From: Aquamicrobium sp.
GTDB taxonomy: Bacteria; Pseudomonadota; Alphaproteobacteria; Rhizobiales; Rhizobiaceae
Direction: 5' to 3'
Assembly: GCF_023954335.1 (NCBI RefSeq)
Contig: NZ_JAMLIE010000001.1
Coordinates: forward strand, 1 to 64,000
DNA: 64,000 nucleotides
In this document: piece by piece, positions 62,979 to 64,000 of the stretch
Layout of the letters: each line of letters opens with the position of its first letter
How positions within the stretch are numbered: position 1 is the first letter of the stretch
The notes under the pieces: model-generated
Databases searched by the model: none
What the model was told of the DNA's origin: nothing
The model's input: only the letters and a program-made list of their open reading frames with translations
Made by a program: the position numbers and the translations under genes

Positions 62979-63233
62979 ATGAAAACCAATCACCAGCGAA
63001 GCTTCAGGGCGACCACGCATCGGAAGAAACCGGGAGCGGCGTTCCACCGGACGAGCGTCCTGTCGGACGTGTCGATTTCCGCCATGGCCGATTTCGATTT
63101 CACCAACGGCAATCGCGGCATGGCGAAATCCGTGCGGGGCGCGAAGAAGTTCGTCAACTCGCGCTTTCGCCATCACGAGAACGCGGCGACGCGCCGGCTC
63201 GCCGCCGAAGGTCCGGGCGAAGCCCGCGACTGA
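62979..63233 (+). CDS. Small basic conserved protein of unknown function
   Basis: 84 residues, rich in Arg, Lys and His (MKTNHQRSFRATTHRKKP, FTNGNRGMAKSVRGAKKF, NSRFRHHENAATRRLAAE). A GAGGCGAGG ribosome site precedes ATG 62979. The charge suggests nucleic-acid binding, but I recognise no domain. An AT-rich stretch (about 62835-62885) upstream may hold the promoter. Confidence 0.6.
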   Translation: MKTNHQRSFRATTHRKKPGAAFHRTSVLSDVSISAMADFDFTNGNRGMAKSVRGAKKFVNSRFRHHENAATRRLAAEGPGEARD

Positions 63234-63237
63234 CGGC

Positions 63238-63681
63238 CTACAGCAGGACGATGCCTTCGCGCGTCCAGCGCGCGATCGGCCGGTCCGATAGATGGCCGAC
63301 GAAGACGATCTCCGGCATCGACCGGCCCGGCCCGAGCGCGGCGCAATTCAGCGTATCGGCATAGTCGGCCTGCGCCACCGGGTCGAGCGCGAGGAACGCC
63401 TCCTCGTCGACGAAGACGGCGGCGACGTCGCCCAGCAGCCCGGTGCCACGGACGATGCCTTCCCTCTCGTGCCGGTCCCAGTGCACCCGCGCGCGAATCT
63501 GCTCGTCGGGAAGCGGCTGCGGCCCGGCGTCGGGCACGACACGCGGAGGCGGCCCGCCGCGCAGGGCGCGCGCCACCGTTTTCGATGCCCGGTAGGCGAC
63601 GTAGGCGATCAGCGCGATAGAGGCGAGGAGGAGGACGACCAGCGCGAGCGCGCCGGCCAGCCCGTGCGCCGCCTCCGTCAT
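63238..63681 (-). CDS. Single-pass membrane protein of unknown function
   Basis: 147 residues: one N-terminal helix (about 9-31, ALALVVLLLASIALIAYVAY), a proline-rich segment, then a soluble alpha/beta-like domain (RGTGLLGDVAAVFVDEEAFL). I do not recognise the family. Convergent with the small basic gene; follows a lipoprotein gene by 13 bases. Confidence 0.65.
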   Translation of the reverse strand: MTEAAHGLAGALALVVLLLASIALIAYVAYRASKTVARALRGGPPPRVVPDAGPQPLPDEQIRARVHWDRHEREGIVRGTGLLGDVAAVFVDEEAFLALDPVAQADYADTLNCAALGPGRSMPEIVFVGHLSDRPIARWTREGIVLL

Positions 63682-63694
63682 GCCGCGCCCCGGC

Positions 63695-63952
63695 TCAGCG
63701 TCTCGGCCGCACCACGATCACCTGCGGCGGCGGCGCGTAAATCCAGGCATCGCGCTGCAGCGAGGCCCGCCGCGCCGCCCTGCGGTCGAGCTCGACGCGC
63801 TGGAGACATTCGGCGAAGGCATCGTTCTTGCGGGTGAAGCCGTAGGAACGGCACGTTTCCTCGTCGGCCCGGCGCTGCTCTTCCGGCGTGACGGTGGTGC
63901 AGGCCGCGAGCGCGGCGACGAGGATGAGCGGGACAAGCCGTAAGGGCTTCAT
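63695..63952 (-). CDS. Small lipoprotein of unknown function
   Basis: 85 residues: lipoprotein signal with lipobox LAAC near residue 17 (MKPLRLVPLILVAALAAC), then a short charged domain with EETCRSYGFTRKNDAFAEC, a two-cysteine pattern common in small rhizobial lipoproteins, and a proline/valine-rich end. Anchored in inner or outer membrane. Fourteen extra residues upstream are possible. Confidence 0.75.
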   Translation of the reverse strand: MKPLRLVPLILVAALAACTTVTPEEQRRADEETCRSYGFTRKNDAFAECLQRVELDRRAARRASLQRDAWIYAPPPQVIVVRPRR

Positions 63953-64000
63953 GAGACTTCTCCAGTATGCCGCCTCCCGTCCCCGATCCATGAACTATAT

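Overview
The window looks like chromosome of a high-GC alphaproteobacterium of the order Hyphomicrobiales (Rhizobiales), most like the Phyllobacteriaceae/Mesorhizobium side. The evidence is gene order and family: aconitase next to ccmABCDG, ruvCAB joined to ybgC-tolQRAB-pal, hemC-hemD-Mic60-hemY, a CenR-type regulator followed by a lone cNMP-binding protein, a LolA-like gene next to ftsK, an RcdA/DUF1465 gene, an Omp25/31-type porin-like barrel, CtrA-type boxes and rhizobial intergenic palindromes. Almost everything is core genome. There is no prophage, CRISPR array, rRNA or tRNA that I can see. The only mobile element is one IS481-family insertion sequence.

Layout. 1-4.7 kb: 5' part of acnA (minus) and a cytochrome c maturation operon ccmABCDG (plus). 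4.7-8.1 kb: a YbaK-type deacylase, a TonB-dependent receptor split by a one-base frameshift in a G run, and a DUF454 membrane protein. 8.1-16.9 kb (minus): ruvC-ruvA-[HEPN-like gene]-ruvB-ybgC-[epimerase]-tolQ-tolR-tolA-tolB, then pal. The HEPN-like gene has lower GC and is spliced between ruvA and ruvB with 4-base overlaps at both ends. 16.9-21 kb: an RcdA-like cell-cycle gene, a suhB/MmgR-type small RNA, suhB, efp, a Sel1-repeat protein and a ThiE-like enzyme. Two TTAA-N7-TTAA boxes lie between the RcdA-like gene and suhB. 21-32 kb (mostly plus): acyl-CoA ligase, a MotA/MotB-like envelope pair, an M32 carboxypeptidase, an FAD dehydrogenase, purU and an M20 amidohydrolase. 32-39.4 kb: an ABC exporter, rpmE, yebC, a lactamase-fold protein, a TPR protein, TerC, a YmdB-type phosphoesterase, 5-FTHF cyclo-ligase and 6S RNA just upstream of it. 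39.6-45 kb: MoxR ATPase, GNAT, CoxE-like VWA protein, msrB and a chemoreceptor. 45.4-50.7 kb (minus): hemC-hemD-Mic60-hemY-TerB. 50.8-55.4 kb: tsaD-gpsA-YciI-EVE-methyltransferase, then IS481. 55.4-64 kb: L,D-transpeptidase, cenR-like regulator, cNMP protein, xthA, LolA-like, ftsK, an Omp25-like barrel and small envelope proteins.

Together the window is rich in envelope maintenance (Tol-Pal, LolA, CenR, L,D-transpeptidase, OmpA/MotB-like protein, porin-like barrel), haem and cytochrome c biogenesis, DNA repair (RuvABC, exonuclease III) and cell-cycle control. Three perfect CtrA boxes precede ftsK, the RcdA-like gene and the small RNA, suggesting they share cell-cycle control. The most interesting items are the CtrA box placed at the -35 region of the suhB/MmgR-like RNA, the HEPN-like gene embedded in the ruv operon, and the IS481 copy whose transposase takes its stop codon from its CTAG target inside a repeat that also ends both neighbouring genes.
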